Of a stretch of DNA of 64,000 nt, positions 1 to 14,349 are shown piece by piece. Below the pieces are notes generated by a model. The model had not been told where the DNA came from. It made no database searches and worked only from the letters and a program-made list of their open reading frames with translations. A program made the translations under genes and the position numbers. The number at the start of each line of letters is the position of its first letter. Position 1 is the stretch's first letter. Origin of the DNA: Liolophura sinensis (lineage: Eukaryota; Mollusca; Polyplacophora; Chitonida; Chitonidae). The stretch covers positions 28,013,385 through 28,077,384 of the forward strand of contig NC_088295.1 of assembly GCF_032854445.1 (NCBI RefSeq), given 5' to 3'.

Positions 1-1180
1 TCCCACTTAATCAAGGCCAATGCAATGAGATGGATAACCTGCCAGGCTATGCTATTCATGTTTAAGGAGGAACTGCATCGGTTGTGTAAATATAAACACT
101 GCTATAGCACCCTAAACAACCTTAAATTTCGCCCCCAGAAGTGCATTTTTGGATGCAAATAAATGTCACAAAATATTATTTTGAATGCTGAAACATGGAA
201 TTTTCCAGTAGAATATCACCCTGCATTCCCAGCAAACCTCAGAAAACTTGTCTGAACTCAATAGAACTCTCAGAATCAGGAAAAATGGGCAAGTTAGCCG
301 TGGACGAAATTTGATGTCATTTAGGGTACATGTAATTGGTTTATAGTGACAATCATTTTGTCACCATATTTATAGAGCCATACAATATGTGTACTGTGTT
401 CTACATTGTATTTTTTATGTAAAACTTTAAAAAAACATTTCCGATGGTCTCTGAAGGTATTTTTTTAGCATGTTACATTCATGTACATGTGAATGTACAT
501 GTGCCCGTCAGTGGGTACCTTCAAGTATAGGAAGAGGAACTACCTTTGTTCTTTGTGATTGCATTAAAGTATCTCATCTTGATTCTGTGAATAATACATG
601 CATTTGAAAAGGTGTTGTATTTAACACTTTTTCACCTGGTCAATGGCCTAATTAATGACTTAGTATAAGAGCAGTGAACAAAGATTTAGGCTATGTTTTG
701 AATCAGTGTATCTAGGGCTGATTACTCAAAGCCATATTTTAAGTCAAAATTTGAAATATTATTTTAGTGCATATTTTGAGGATCTTGAGTTCAGTAATCT
801 CATAAGTGTTATGTTTAGACAAGTGAGTCAAATTTGCAACTTCCAGTACCAAAAACTAAGCAATGTGACGATCAAGGTTTTTAATTTTTGACTTTTGTCA
901 GAAATGGCGCTGTGGACCCTCATTGCCATTTGTTTTCCTGTATTGCCTTATCCCCTGTGTAAGGCTACATGTACATATCTGGTAGACACCAGGGAGATAC
1001 CTGTCTAGGTAAACCTACTGTATGCCAGTGAATGCAGTGTGTGAACATTTACTTGTTAATGCAGTTTATAAAAATGGAAGGCAAATTTCGTAAGGCAATT
1101 TTTTAAGACATAGAGATAAAAAGTAATGGTGGGAGAAAATTCCATTGAGTATTCTGCCTTATTAAGGGACTGACTGATTT

Positions 1181-1435
1181 TATTTATTTATTTATTTAAT
1201 TGGTGTTTTACGCCGTACTCAAGAATATTTCACTTATACGACGGCGGCCAGCATTATGGTGGGTGGAAACCGGGCACAGCCCAGGGGAAACCCACGACCA
1301 TCCGCAGGTTGCTGGCAGACCTTCCCACGTACGGCCAGAGAGGAAGCCAGCATGAGCTGGACTTGAACTCACAGCGACTGCATTGGTGAGAGGCTCCTGG
1401 GTCATTACGCTGTGCTAGCGCGCTAACCGACTGAG
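1181..1435 (-). repeat. SINE-A, full length, minus orientation
   Basis: tRNA-derived SINE read on the minus strand. It has a Leu/Ser-type tRNA-like head (A box TGGC..AG.GGGTTAGCGCGC, B box GAGTTCAAGTCC), a body containing CCACCATAATGCTGGC, a 3' domain containing TTGAGTACGGCGTAAAACACC and an (AAAT)n tail. It is flanked by a 9 bp target-site duplication GACTGATTT at 1172-1180 and 1436-1444. Both direct reading of the structure and the duplication support retrotransposition. Confidence 0.9.
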
Positions 1436-4280
1436 GACTGATTTGAGTGCTAACATTTCTGTGGTTTTTGATGTTTCACAGATATTAATACTACCATCTT
1501 GAACATGTTCTTATCTATAGAGTGACAGAAATATTATTGAGATATGGTAAGTGAAGACATTTTCAGCCATTCATAATTAGCCATATAAATGTGAAGTACA
1601 TGGAATTGTTGTTATCTGTGATGGATGGTTGCACAGTAGTTTGTGAAAAAGGAGAAAAAAATGCATGCATCCTACACATGTATTTGGGGTATAACAAGTT
1701 ACATACAAGTTACATGCATGGAAGTGGCTCATGGCCACGTGGTTAAAGTTGCCTGCCTTTCGTTCATCAGGTTTTGTGGTTACACACAAGACATGGGCTC
1801 AATTTTTTTTTCTTCACCCAGCGAATCTTTCAGGTTTGTTGGCCATTGCTTTTTGGGGCCCTTGTGGCCGTAAATGTCAATGGTATTTTCTTGTGTGGTC
1901 TTGCATTAACTTCACTGGAGACTGTTTGCCCTCAGCCAGTAGCATGGGAGTTATTCCTGTCTGAATTGTCTCCTCAGATCCTGCTAAGAACAGGAAGTTT
2001 TTGAAACAGTGGTGATGAACATTTCCAAGATACATAAATCACTGGTCAGATTTTATAGTTCTTGGGTGTAGTGGAATTCGTGTAATGAAAAGTTTTGGAT
2101 CTTTCACTGTAACAGTTTATTCTTGATAAATTTGAAATCACTTTTGTTTGTGTGCTGAAATTGATGCGTGAAAAGGCTGTATCCTTTTCCGGAAACTGGT
2201 CAAGGAATATATGTATCAGTATGAAGGTTTGTATACATGTATGTCACTCTTCATATTTGATAGATCTGCTATCTTATTCTTAATGTTGACTATCTCGGTC
2301 CAGGATAAAACTTCACCCTTATTACCTACATGTCTTGTATAATTGTCAAAGCTTGTTTCTACATAATACTAATCAATAAGTGCAAAATAATTGGCATGAC
2401 GTGCACTTCCGTGAAATTCTCGTCAGTAGCAGGTTGTGTGTAATTCCACTAAGTACATGTACGTTAGACACAAACGGCCATAACTAGATCATTTCCTGCC
2501 TCATTCTTTAGGACTTCAGTGTGACAGGGTGCGCATGCTGGCTGCCTTTTCATGTTGCTCTCAGAGCTTTCAATGATGGAGCTTTCTTGAGGTAATGTAA
2601 AGGCTTCAGTGAATGACAGTATGATTACATGGACTCTGCCCGTGGTGTCTGTATGGAATGTCTATTGCAAGCTTAATCATCTCTATTCAGCCCACTTTGT
2701 GAGCCATTATCATGAAGTGTAAAGCTGGAGATTTCAGTCCATTATCTTCTGTTTTTTTTTGTATGTACAAGGCATGGTACCATGGCATTGGTGCCTGCAA
2801 GCTCCATTCTATCAAATGTACACACCTTTCACTGGCGTAATTGAAATGTTAGGCTTCCTAGCCTTGCACTAAATAGCAGATTTGTTTGATGTAACTAGTA
2901 AAAAAAAATTACCATTAAATGTGGAGAAAACATAAAAATGACATAAAGTTCAGATGAATGCAAATGCGATGAGTGTGAAAAGTTACTCCTAAATGTGGTT
3001 TTCAATTTTTTTTTTCGATTTTTCCTTAGGAGAAAAAGACACTTGAAAATATTTTTTGTGTGGTGGGTATGTGGGACCACCTTTTGTTATTTATAGTCTT
3101 TGTTTAATAATGTCATATTTGAGGATGTAACACAGGTTTAATAAATATTTTTGCTCTGGAATTTGTTCTTTTTAGCTAACAAATGTATTAAACCTCAGTT
3201 TGGATCATATTTATATTTTTAATATGTTCATAAATATTATCATAATTTAGGTTAAATGCATATGTTTCGATATAAACCACAAATTTACATCCAAATAAAT
3301 TTATTAGCTAAGCATCACATCCTTATTTGACATTAGTATGCAACAATGATAAATACCAAAAGTTGGTCCCAAATACCCACCGTACAAAAATATTTTCAAA
3401 TACCATTTTCTCTTCAAAAATATTTAAGATCATATTTGCAAATAAGTTTTGATGCTCTTTCATCTGACTTTTGCATCATTTTAATGTTTTCTTCTCCTTT
3501 AATATTGGTCACATTTGGATATGATCTTGCTTGGAGATCAATTTTTTTTGCTGCTGAATATTTTATAACAGCATTCCTAAAGGGTTTTTTTTTTCTTTCC
3601 AGTCACACATGTTGCCAGATCTATTAGTTATTTGTCTTTTTTGGGGAATTTTTACCAGTTAAATTTTGTTTTACATGGACTTGTGACAAATTTTATCTTT
3701 GTCTGTGCGTGTATGTGTGTGGTTTTTTTGTCCTTAGTAATATGATGATACCCAATGACATTATGATTGATCAGACTGAAGTATTACCTGAAGATTTGAA
3801 CATATCAGTGTTTTTTTGTTGTTGTTGTCTTTCTGATTTTCAGTTCTTGTGCATATGAAGGTATGTGTTAATACATCTAAGAACCTGTTTTTGACATTTT
3901 CTTGCAAGCCTGTCTGGTCAGACAGTCATAATACATCAGACATATGTTTATAACTTTTTTTCTGTGACATTTATCATTCAAGTGGGAAATTTCTCCCGTG
4001 ATTTGTCAAAAAAAGAGGAGTAAAACTAGAATTGTTACCATATCATTTATGACATTTGCCAGTGTATATGTATGCACTTCCACATGTCTTATTTTTTAAT
4101 TTTTTGAAACGATTTTGCTGTCATTTCAATGCATGCATTTGAAAATTGCCATTTTCCAAATTCCACTACCGTTTTTCAGTTTTCACTATAACAAATTAAA
4201 AAAGAAACTATGTTTTTGAAAAAGTGTAGGCAAATTATTTATTTCATGTGTATCATTATATACATGGGTTTTAAACAAAA

Positions 4281-4534
4281 TGGAGGCCTTCGTGGCCAGC
4301 GGGGTTAGCACACTAGCACGATGCAATGACCCAGGAGCCTCTCACCAATGTGGTCACTGTGAGTTGAAGTCTAGCTCATGCTGGTTTCCTCACCGGCCAT
4401 ACGTGGAAAGGTCTGCCAGCAACCAGCTGATGACAATGGGTTTCTCCCCTGGAGTTGCCGGGTTTCCTACCACCATCCTACAAGTGAAATATTCTTGAGT
4501 ACAGTGTAAAACACCCATCAAATAAATAAATAAA
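4281..4534 (+). repeat. SINE-A, full length, plus orientation
   Basis: Same family as the element near 1.2 kb, complete from tRNA-like head to (AAAT)n tail, but diverged by scattered substitutions. A 10 bp target-site duplication TTAAACAAAA flanks it at 4271-4280 and 4535-4544. The short open frame inside it is only an accident of the SINE sequence. Confidence 0.9.
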
Positions 4535-7500
4535 TTAAACAAAAGCACTACTGGGTTGATATTTAACACGTCTGTATTTCTTATACACACAGTTTGATTA
4601 CAGGATGTCTGTATGTACATGTATAGTTGCCTAGACCACCAGACTACTCTATTATTAACACCTCAGATCTAGCTATCAATGAATGTATTATGATACATGC
4701 ATTATCAGCTGCAAAATCACAGGTTGTAATTTTGACTCAGCCGGCTAATATTCATTATATCCTGTGCTGAGTTCTTAAGTGCATACCTGTACATGTGCAG
4801 GAAAATACTTATGCTATAACTTATATAAAAATTGCTTTTCATCACTTTGTTAAAAGTGCATACTTATGTGTGCATTCAGTAAGGTCACGGTAAGAACAGA
4901 TGGTGGGAGGATTTCAAGTGTAAAATTGAGCAAGACTTGCAGTATGTGAGGTGCTGGAGTGTAAAGTTAGCATTGTATTGGAAAAACGTGGACAGCTATG
5001 AAGTTTTGCCAGGCATTTCTAGGCAACGTGTGCCGTTATACTTGTCATCCCTCATAGTAATAAATTCACTGTAAGGAAAACATTTTTTGTCATTTTCCTG
5101 GTTTAATGGGATGTATGAGGTTGATAATGTCTTGTTGTCTGGAGAAAGGAAAGATGAGAATGTAGACATACCGTCATAAACCTCAGTTTATCGGAAAATG
5201 TCTGATGTGTGCTTCAAGGGGCTCTACATGGATTTTGATACCTATCAGCCATCTCAATATTTGATACGAGATTGACAAGCTTCTCATGTTTATAGCTAAT
5301 TTTATCAGATCTGGTAAAATTTTGTGTATGGAAACACAGCTGTAACGGATCAGGTTTTATGTTGTTATGCGTGGGTGTTATGTGACAGATGTTCACATGC
5401 CACAGTTTAATATACTTGCATTTAAAAAAGTAATGAAGGATTCTCTGTTCACACACATCAATAGTGTTTTTGTTTAATTATCCAGTTTTAGTTGTGCATC
5501 TCTTTTTAATAGACCTAAGGAGTACAGAAAATATTGTAAATTGTACATTTGAAATATGAAAGTGAAATGGATATGCAGATAGTTAAAAAATTGATAATAA
5601 TTAGCATGTATTGTAGCTCATTGAAGCACAAATGTATCAGTAGATGTATGTGCTTTTCTCAGTTTGGATAATCTGGAAAAGCAAGCCTGTTAACAGAAAC
5701 CACTATAAAGCCTAGCTTGCGTTGCGTCAGAACTAAATATGTAGTTGTAATCGGTTCCCAGAGCCAGTCTGCTTTGGTCAGGGACAAATACATGTAGGAA
5801 TGTGACATGAGCATTTTTGTGTCTGTGGGCAAGTAGTTAGCATCATTTCCTGATAGTAGAGCATGTTTTTCTTCAGTGATCAGTTGGAACTAGCTCAGAT
5901 TAGTTCCTCATGCATGGATACGAGGGACAGAAAGTGCTCTTGCGATTGAGTTACAACAACATCTGTACAAGCAAAGCCAATCAAATAGCATGTATATAAT
6001 ATGATTACTGACCCAGACATTTACTATGCCATTTGGGACAATGACGAGGTGGTCATGTGGCCTGTTCACTGGCTGCTGACAGATAATCAGCTCATTGAAT
6101 TGAGCGCTCCTATGAATGCAATCAACTAGTGCCATTTACATGTAGTTTGGCCCAGTCACCGATGTGTTCAGTCATGTGTGACATAGGCCCTCAATTGTGC
6201 TCAAGTTGCTGTCAGTTCTGTCTTTAATTCTTAGTGCAGTATAAGCTAGGCTTTAGTTAGCTCAGTGTAAAGACAATTAAAGCTTCATATGGCTATAGAT
6301 TGGTTAGAAATTCAAACTATAACATGCCTCTTGAGATAACCAGTATTTGTGACTTTCCTCATTTAAAACTTTAGCTGCATACATCATTTATTGGAAGCTA
6401 GGAGCAGAAGAAATCAAAAAAGGAACCGCATACATGTACTTTATACTAGATTGCAATATTTTTTTGTTATGCCAGTTGAAGTAAAAAGAAGAAACTGAAA
6501 TGAGAACCGACCAGAAACACTACAAGAGATGTTGGCCCTACAGTAAGAGGTTTCTGGTTTCTATTCGTGGGAATATTTACGTCATTACTATTTGATATTA
6601 ACTGCCACAGAGAGGAGGGAAACAAAGCTCACCAATATTATAACCATACATTTGGTGAAGTGTTGGCTGTTGAAAAGTTTCTGTAAACACACACACATGC
6701 ACCCACTCAAAATGCAATGATAAGCTTGTTGATGGGTTCCACTTCTGGTAAATAGTAAGTTGTTCCTGAAACAAAGTGCTCATCAATTTTTTGACCAAGA
6801 GCAGATAAAAATGTGTGAATTGATATGGAAACATGATAATAAAATATTCAATTTAATAAATCTAACATCTGCTGTATATGTGCATATAGCCAAAATTTCT
6901 GGTCATATTGTAGTTGAAGGAAGTAGAAATATGAAATAAAGCATTTGCCCTCTTTCATATAAATATCAAAAGGGAGTCATTGTAATGTTTTCATTTTTTC
7001 AGCCTACAGGTACTTTTCAAGGTTAGATTTGTGTTGCAGATTTTATTGTTAGCAAAGTCAACAAAGAAGCAAAAGCTTTATAACAAAGGCAAGTTTTTTC
7101 CAAATTTTTGAAATTATCTCATTATAGTTCACTTTTTATTGTTTCACCACAGTCTCTGTTAATTTTTAGAATGATTAAAGATATGATTTCTTAAAATTAT
7201 TTGCCACTACAAAACTGAATTTAACAAAACTCTTGAAGGGATATTGGTCAGCAGGGCAACATCTAGTTTTGGTTCATTTATTTGGTAACAGTTTCCCAAG
7301 CTCTTTGCTGTACTTTTTCCAGGAAAAATTGCTCAAGGACTATATGGATAGAGATGTTTTTAGCTTAGGCAAAGTTCTTGTCACATACATCCCAAGAGGG
7401 GCATCAATTAAATGTTTGACTACTCTTCCATGAATCTCCCACTGGTAGTCATGTTTCATGTGAGCGAACCTATTCATACCAGATACAGCATGATTCCTGT

Positions 7501-10500
7501 CATTATTTATAATCGCAGAATTCTTCTCAGGCATAAAAGAATGGCTTCCCACAGGAGAAGTATTCACCCGTGAAGGCTGTAGCCAACTCTCTAAATGATT
7601 GATACTCATGGTCTTTGTCAAATAGAGATCATGCTCTTTGCTATCTTTAGTACCCCCCAAGCCATTGTCTTACATTGACTTCTGTTATTCACTGATATTC
7701 CATCTCAGTATGCAAAAGAACCCATGGGGATATTGGAGTCATAATGAAGATTATATCCCATGGAGAGAAATACTACATGTCTCAGGCAGCAACATTTTGA
7801 TGGCTCTTAAAGGGGACAGGACTCTACATTAGCTGCTAACTACAGTGTACGAACACCTGCTGCCATTTTCTGTTCAGGAAACGAAACGTTTCATTACAAC
7901 TAACTGTTTTGTGTAATAATGTTGAACTTTAGACATGTTCTCAGGTTACCTGAATGTAGTAGGGAAGCTGGAGGCCTTGTGTTTGTAGTTTGTTCATTCC
8001 ATGTTGAATGAGGGGTCTTAGATTCAGTTTATATTGACTTGTGCAGTGACAGAAGTATCATGTTGCAATCCCAATTATTTTGTTGGTAGATTTAAAATGT
8101 TTATTTTAGTTCATGATGTACCAGTAATGTTGCATTTCCCAGACAATGTGTCTTCTGTTAAATTGGTATATATCAATCTTCATGTACATGTATTTTGTTG
8201 CTAATTATTACAATCATATGCTTGCATAATATTAGAGTATGTACATGAATTTCTGTGTTGTCAAAACTCAAAAGAAACATTAAATATAGAAAAGAATGTA
8301 CACTATAGTGAAGTTTAATGCCTTGTATGATCAGGACAACTTCTTAAGAAGCTTGCATTGTATTGGTCCATTAGCCAGTGCTGTCAACCATTTATAACCA
8401 GCTGATGTGTGCCCTCTTCAGATTTGATCTTCTAAGCTAGGTCAGGAATAAATTGAGATCTGTAAAGCAAAGCGATGCTGATGCAGCCACTTTTGTGATC
8501 TGGAAAAGAATAGTTTTGGTTATTTTTACCTTTTATGTCTTTGATGGGTTTCAGTTCTTAGTAAGTAGAATCAAAAAGCTTTACCAAACTTTGGGAACGA
8601 AATAGGCTGTGTTACAGGTTAATATGATTAAAACATCACGTCTTAAGTTGACATTTTGAAATTTCCTTGTACATTCCGGATTCCAAAGACGAAGTTTAGT
8701 TTGGTATTTTACTAATGTCACTATAAATGACATTTATGTAGAGGGTGTGTTATCATAAAGGCAAGAAGGTGTAATGAACAAATTAAAGGAATAGGGCAAA
8801 ACAAACATCTGTTAAGATATAAAAATGTCAATCATTCCCTTGTTTAAATTATGGACGTTCAAGTGGGGAAAATGTTAAACCGCACTTCATCTTGGCCACT
8901 GATCAATGGCACGACTGGGTAGCTGCAGCAAATGCTGCAATATCTCAACGGGTATGCAACTACTGTGAGTCACTGGGTCTGGAAGGCATGGGCTATTTTT
9001 AAGATCCTTTTTTTTTTTTTTTTTTTTTGCAAGTACTGGAACTTCCTCGTAACAGTAGGACACCCTGGTGTTGAGGAAATGCGTCTTGATATTGCTTTGG
9101 ATCTAAATTCTAATCCTGATAGCTCGTATCAACACCTGGTTCATTTACTGTAGTTTTGCTCAGTGCTGTGGGTAGTGTATGTGATGTCATTATAGAACAA
9201 ACAGTGGAGCCTGGAGGCATTTGTGCCGCTTTGGTAACACAGCAGTGTTACCAACAGAACGTTTTCTGTCCTAACTTCTTTCTTGAGTTCTCCACGTTTC
9301 CCGAAGTTATTGGCCTTTTACTGAAAGTTCCTGTGAAGTCCACTTCATGCTTTTATGCAAGATATTAAAAACAAGCCTGTCATTTCAGACTTTATAATGG
9401 TCAGTATGACATCATAGATGTGCATACTTGCAGATATTTCAGTGATATTCTCAAATTTTTTAATGTCTAATGTGTCAGGCCATACTTATTCATTCAAGAT
9501 GATAAGTATTGCAAATTGTATAGTGTGAACGAAGCTTACAAAACAAGGTATGTATAAATCTGTATAAATCAGGTGAACATGTATGTGTTTATTATCTGCT
9601 TTGTGTCCACACAGTCAGGTGAGCAATTAATACCTGATCACGAGAGTAGCACATTTATATAAAACTCTAATAATGTGTTGAGTCTGTCAGCCTGACAGCA
9701 GTAGAATTGAGGGCTATAATGCAGGAGAATTAACCCAGTACAAGAGATGAATGCTGGTGGCTTCTTTATTGGCAGTCCGAAGATCCACATATAGATAAGG
9801 TAACAAGTGTACATGTTGGGCTATCAGATTGTATCTGTGAACTGCAATCTTAACATCAAAGGGAACTGTAATTTATTGGAGCCTTTTTCTGGATACTGTA
9901 CACTGCCCTCTAATGGGACGGCGGAAAGACCATTTTGGATTGCTTTGATGTAGGGATAAGATGATAGTGTGGTCTTTTGATGACTTCCTGTTATCTACAA
10001 AATACCTGTTGAAGTTCATATAAATCTATATGGTGTGTAACCATTGGCAACACTCACCTGTAAGATTATGGAGGATGGTCCAGCTTAGTGATACTGGAGT
10101 ATAATGCCAGTGGATACACATGTAATTATAGTACTTGACCTAGAATTTCGCCTATTATTCTAACAGTTATAATAATTTTATGTGTATAATTATAAGATGT
10201 AAGTTTCTCATTTGGCCTAATTCGGAGTGTTGTGGTGATCTTAGAATGGTGATTTGTATTTTTAGGGTATGATGATAGCCCACTGGGAAAATAGTCACAC
10301 TTATGAAATTTATTTTCCTATAAACATAGTCTTTGTGGTGGATTGCTAAGGCAAATACAGTATAAAGTTGGTGCACAGCTCAAGGAGAATAAACTATGGT
10401 CTTAGTTTCCTGTTGGCAGAACCTGAAGGAAATTATAAGGTTAGCACTCCTTCTGTCCCCCTTCCCCGTTATTAACTTATTGGAAGTGTTTTCCCCACTT

Positions 10501-12268
10501 TCCTCCTAAACACTTCATTTCAATGAAATTAAACTTGGCCAACTTGACACCATGATAAGTCACTGATCAAGATTGAGTTTCATTGTGTTTGATTGACTTT
10601 TTTCCCCTTCATTTTATTGGCCTGGATCCATGGTTCATATTGTGATTACATTATTTAAGGGCATATATGATGACTGACACAGTATACATGATACATGTCA
10701 TCAAGTTTTTAACTTTCATGTCAATTTTAATGCAGACCACAGGCTTTAGAGATTGGAACAGGAGGCTTACTTTTACGGATTGTAAGAAATTGCGTCTCAT
10801 TTTGTGCGACAAGTTTATAAACATTTATGAATTTTACATGTATATTTATGCAATGTAGTGATACTTATATATTTATCACAATTCAGGGAAAATTCTTGGC
10901 TTCTGATTGGACAATCCCCTTGGATAAGTTACCGCATTCGGAGAACAAGTGAGGAATACAGCCTGAAGCGTTGGATATTTTTTCTGTATTATAATCTACA
11001 TGTACAGTCACTGACGCATGTGCCGGACAATGGCAACTCGACATTGTGGGATTCAGTAACTTTCCTTGCCTTCACTTTCCAAAAAGTTTAATGATATAGC
11101 AGCTAACATCAACAGCATGGGGTAAAACTTTTTTGTAACATCGTTTTGAAGCAATTAAATTGCACACTCTTGTAGACTGAATTGAAAATGACCATCCTGC
11201 AGTTCACATAAGGCAAATATTTTCTCTCAGCTCAGCCAGTGTTTCGAGATGGTATTGTGCTCTCCTCATCGTGTGAGTCATGATGTTGGTTTTGGTTGCA
11301 CAGTGGCAAGTGTTGCTGAAGAAAACAATGAGTGTTTGCTGAAGTACCTTCAGTTATTAAATCAAGAAAGGTTGTCTCTCATGCTCACCCTTTGGACAGG
11401 TGAAAAAAAATGGATCTTCTAGATCAAATATAAGGCCTTATACCCACACAACACGTTGGTATAACTTACAATTATTTTTTTTTTGTTGGTTCCTTTTATA
11501 TATATTGTACATCAATTACTTGTATAATAATCTGATCAGCATTGCTGAAGTCAGTTTTTGGTATGTATCCATGTCTTCGAGGGAAATGGGTCAGACATGA
11601 TCTGATTTAACACTCAGGGATTCACACACGTCGATTTTAGACCCCAGTATTCGGTGGTAAAATTCAGTGGAAAACTGGATACTGGGGTAAAAAAAAACTC
11701 ATTTCTGTGTTTTTCTGGTACAAAGACTCAAATTTTTTGATAAAAACTGAATTGCATTCGAATCATACACGTGTAGCATTTGACTTCAATCGTCAATGGC
11801 TGGGCCTGTGACAAGCCGAAGTAGTCAGCTGTAATTTTCAAGACCAAGATGCCCCCAACTTGAACGCCTTGTTTTGGCGCCAGAAATGTACTATTTGGGA
11901 CATCTTATATTAAGCAAAAAAGTCAGTCAGGGGTAAGGATAATTTTTCTCCAGTCAGAAGTGTGTCAGGGATCAAGTAACTGGCATGATTTCCTGAGCAG
12001 TCAGTGACAATCACCAACCCTATAATGCTTTGGTGGATAGTAAATGTATCCTTTTACTGATACATTGTTGTGATGTGAAAATAAAAGTGGAGGCATGTGA
12101 AAGGGCAGACCTGTGCATTTTCCAAATCCATACAGGGAAGTTCCTCTACAGGGACAAGGCTTATATTTCACCCTAAAACTTCATGTAACACAGCATGAAC
12201 TTGGCTCCCTCTTGCTGAAGTATAAGTGTATTATGTATGGCAGATTTTCTAGTGTTTCTATGACAGCC

Positions 12269-12556
12269 AACAACTGAACATGGATGGTTTATAACTGTTT
12301 TATTACAAGTATGCATGTATCTCTGATCAGAATAAGTGGTATGTTTGATGAGATATACAGGGTTTGTAACTGTTTCATTATGTACCTCTAGTCTTAGCAG
12401 GATGAGCCTCATCTCTGTGTTTTGTACATGTTTACTTTTGATATATTGTTTGTTAGTTCCTTTCCTTCCATTAATATAACAACAAACAACTGAACATGCA
12501 TCACCATGGTTTATATTTATTTTAGTATACAATGTATATCTCTGATCAGGATAATA
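12269..12556. repeat. Diverged local duplication
   Basis: Units at about 12269-12336 and 12483-12556 share CAACTGAACATG, then GGTTTATA and TCTCTGATCAG. A weaker third relative lies at about 12352-12405 (GGGTTTGTAACTG). The duplication explains why a 140-codon minus-strand frame with two similar halves is open here. No known family was recognised. Confidence 0.6.
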
Positions 12557-13963
12557 TGCTTGTAAAAGTATATATGTGTAGAACAATAAAATCACGATCA
12601 GAAATGAACCTCAGATGAAATTAAACTTTGAGTTTCAGGTTGTAAAGACTTGGACTTTAATGAATCCCTGTCACTTAAGCTCTGTCGTGATCAGTTTAGT
12701 AGTAGAATGCAACTCAAACCTCTTTGTAATTCTGTGAAGGGTGTAACTTTCAGCTTAACTTCCTTTATGTGCATTTGATTGTTTACGGCGACGTAGACAG
12801 CCTATAGTACAGTATAAATAATTACAAAGCACCATAGTGATTAATTATTTTAATGCAAGTGTTCATTGATCACCAACTTCTCTACAAAGCCAGCTTTGCA
12901 CGCAGCAGTAATAACTTCCTTGTAAAGGAACTATGGCATTAGCTCTAGAACTTGCACTATCCACTTCACAGTGCCGCCAGTGTTTATATGATTTTTTGTC
13001 CAAGGAAGTGGGTTCATTAAAGCAATGTATCAAAAAGTTTTGTGCTAGTTGTTAACATTTCAGACAAACAGGCGAGTCTCGATACACACTATCTTAGGTA
13101 TCTGTTCTTCCATTTAGGCTTGAACATAAATTGTGTCACTAGGATTATATCCATACGTTTTCTGTGTTTGTGAAAAGAAATATTTGAAAAACTGTAAATC
13201 TGATCTGGATTTTTTGCTGAGAGTTAAAAAGATTTCAAACAGGTCAAACTGTAAAATTTATTAATGAATTTTAATTTAATGTTATATGGTACAAAATGAC
13301 TAGAAATCAAAAAACCAATTTGGTATTGCATTTCATTTCATCAGATTTCACTTTGCCCATGTGTTAATCGGTTCTACACCATGTGAATGGCTAAGATGCT
13401 GGTTATGAACTCAAGAAAAATAATGTTGGTTAAAGTAATTAGTTTGATGGAATTCATTTTTTTAGTATTGATTTTGCAGTGGTCTTTTTGATTGCCTAAT
13501 ATTACAAAACTTAATAACTTAATAAAATTGGAACATTACCGTTCTTCTGTATATTTTGATGGATGACGTGATATTGAAGGAGAAATTGGTAGCTTATATA
13601 AGCATCGGAGCACATTTTCAAATAGAAAATCTTATTCCATCAGCGGATCCGTAAACTACACATTATTAAGATATCATTGCTTTAGTCTTGAGAAGTTTGA
13701 TGGTTATACTTTTTCATTCAGGTTTTCAAATTATATTAGCAATTTCATTTATTTTGGTTTCAACTAAAGTGTCATCATTCAGATTGACTTGGTATTTTCT
13801 CTAGAAATATGGGATATTACTCCACAATTATAATTAAAAATAAATTTAAAGTGCTCCCCCTTCAGACACTTTACATTGTTGACATGTGAAACTCAATCAC
13901 TGAATTTTGTGAGATAAGAAAATTGGCCATGTAGCAGTGGAAGTGTTGATTTTCCTGTCAGGG

Positions 13964-14327
13964 CAACTGGCCCGGATAGCACAGTTGGTAGAGCGTCCGC
14001 TTCGGGACCGGTAGATCCAGGATCAATCCTTGGTCGAGTCACACCTAAGACTTTAAAAGAGGAAGTTGTAACTTCCTCGCTTGGCGTTCAGCATGAAGGG
14101 GATAGTGCAACGACTGGTTGACCCGTATCAGTATAATGGCTCGGGCGGGGCGGCTTACTTGCCTTCGGTAAGTCGTCTCAGTGATGCAGCACTAAATAAA
14201 AGAGCGGTGGAAATCCGTCCTGCAACAAGGAGGCACATTACACGTGCATGCACCCTAATGATTCCTTCGTCGTCATATGACTGAAAAAATTGTTGAGTAC
14301 GACGTTAAACCCCAAGCACTCACTCAC
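13964..14327 (+). repeat. SINE-B, full length
   Basis: tRNA-derived SINE with a class I tRNA-like head: A box ATAGCACAGTTGGTAGAGCG and B-box-like GGATCAATCC. The body contains a hairpin GAGGAAGTT-GT-AACTTCCTC and TATCAGTATAATGGC. The 3' domain contains TTGAGTACGACGTTAAAC and the tail is (ACTC)n. A perfect 11 bp target-site duplication TCCTGTCAGGG flanks it at 13953-13963 and 14328-14338. It is close in sequence to the copy at 46.9 kb, so both are probably young. Confidence 0.92.
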
Positions 14328-14349
14328 TCCTGTCAGGGTGGACTCTGAC

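Noticed and set aside
1720-2004. tRNA-like CATGGCCACGTGGTTAAAGT followed by overlapping open frames
   Set aside because: It could be an eroded SINE head, but no B box, tail, target duplication or matching copy was found, so it is not annotated.
7009-7020. AG|GT junction TTTTTTCAGCCTACAG|GTACTT upstream of exon A
   Set aside because: The donor half (GTACTT) is poor and the tract is interrupted, so it is not called a ratchet site.
7340-7660. 106-codon minus-strand open frame with protein-like composition
   Set aside because: No flanking acceptor or donor of quality and no recognised family. Frames of this length are expected a few times by chance in 64 kb of AT-rich DNA.
12173-12595. 140-codon minus-strand open frame with two similar halves
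   Set aside because: The similarity comes from a DNA-level local duplication. The frame lacks splice context and has a composition typical of AT-rich non-coding DNA.
13969-14045. tRNA-like sequence (also at 41.9, 4.3, 63.7, 22.9 and 44.4 kb)
   Set aside because: These are SINE heads: the acceptor stems do not pair properly, the B boxes are degenerate and SINE bodies follow. They are not functional tRNA genes.
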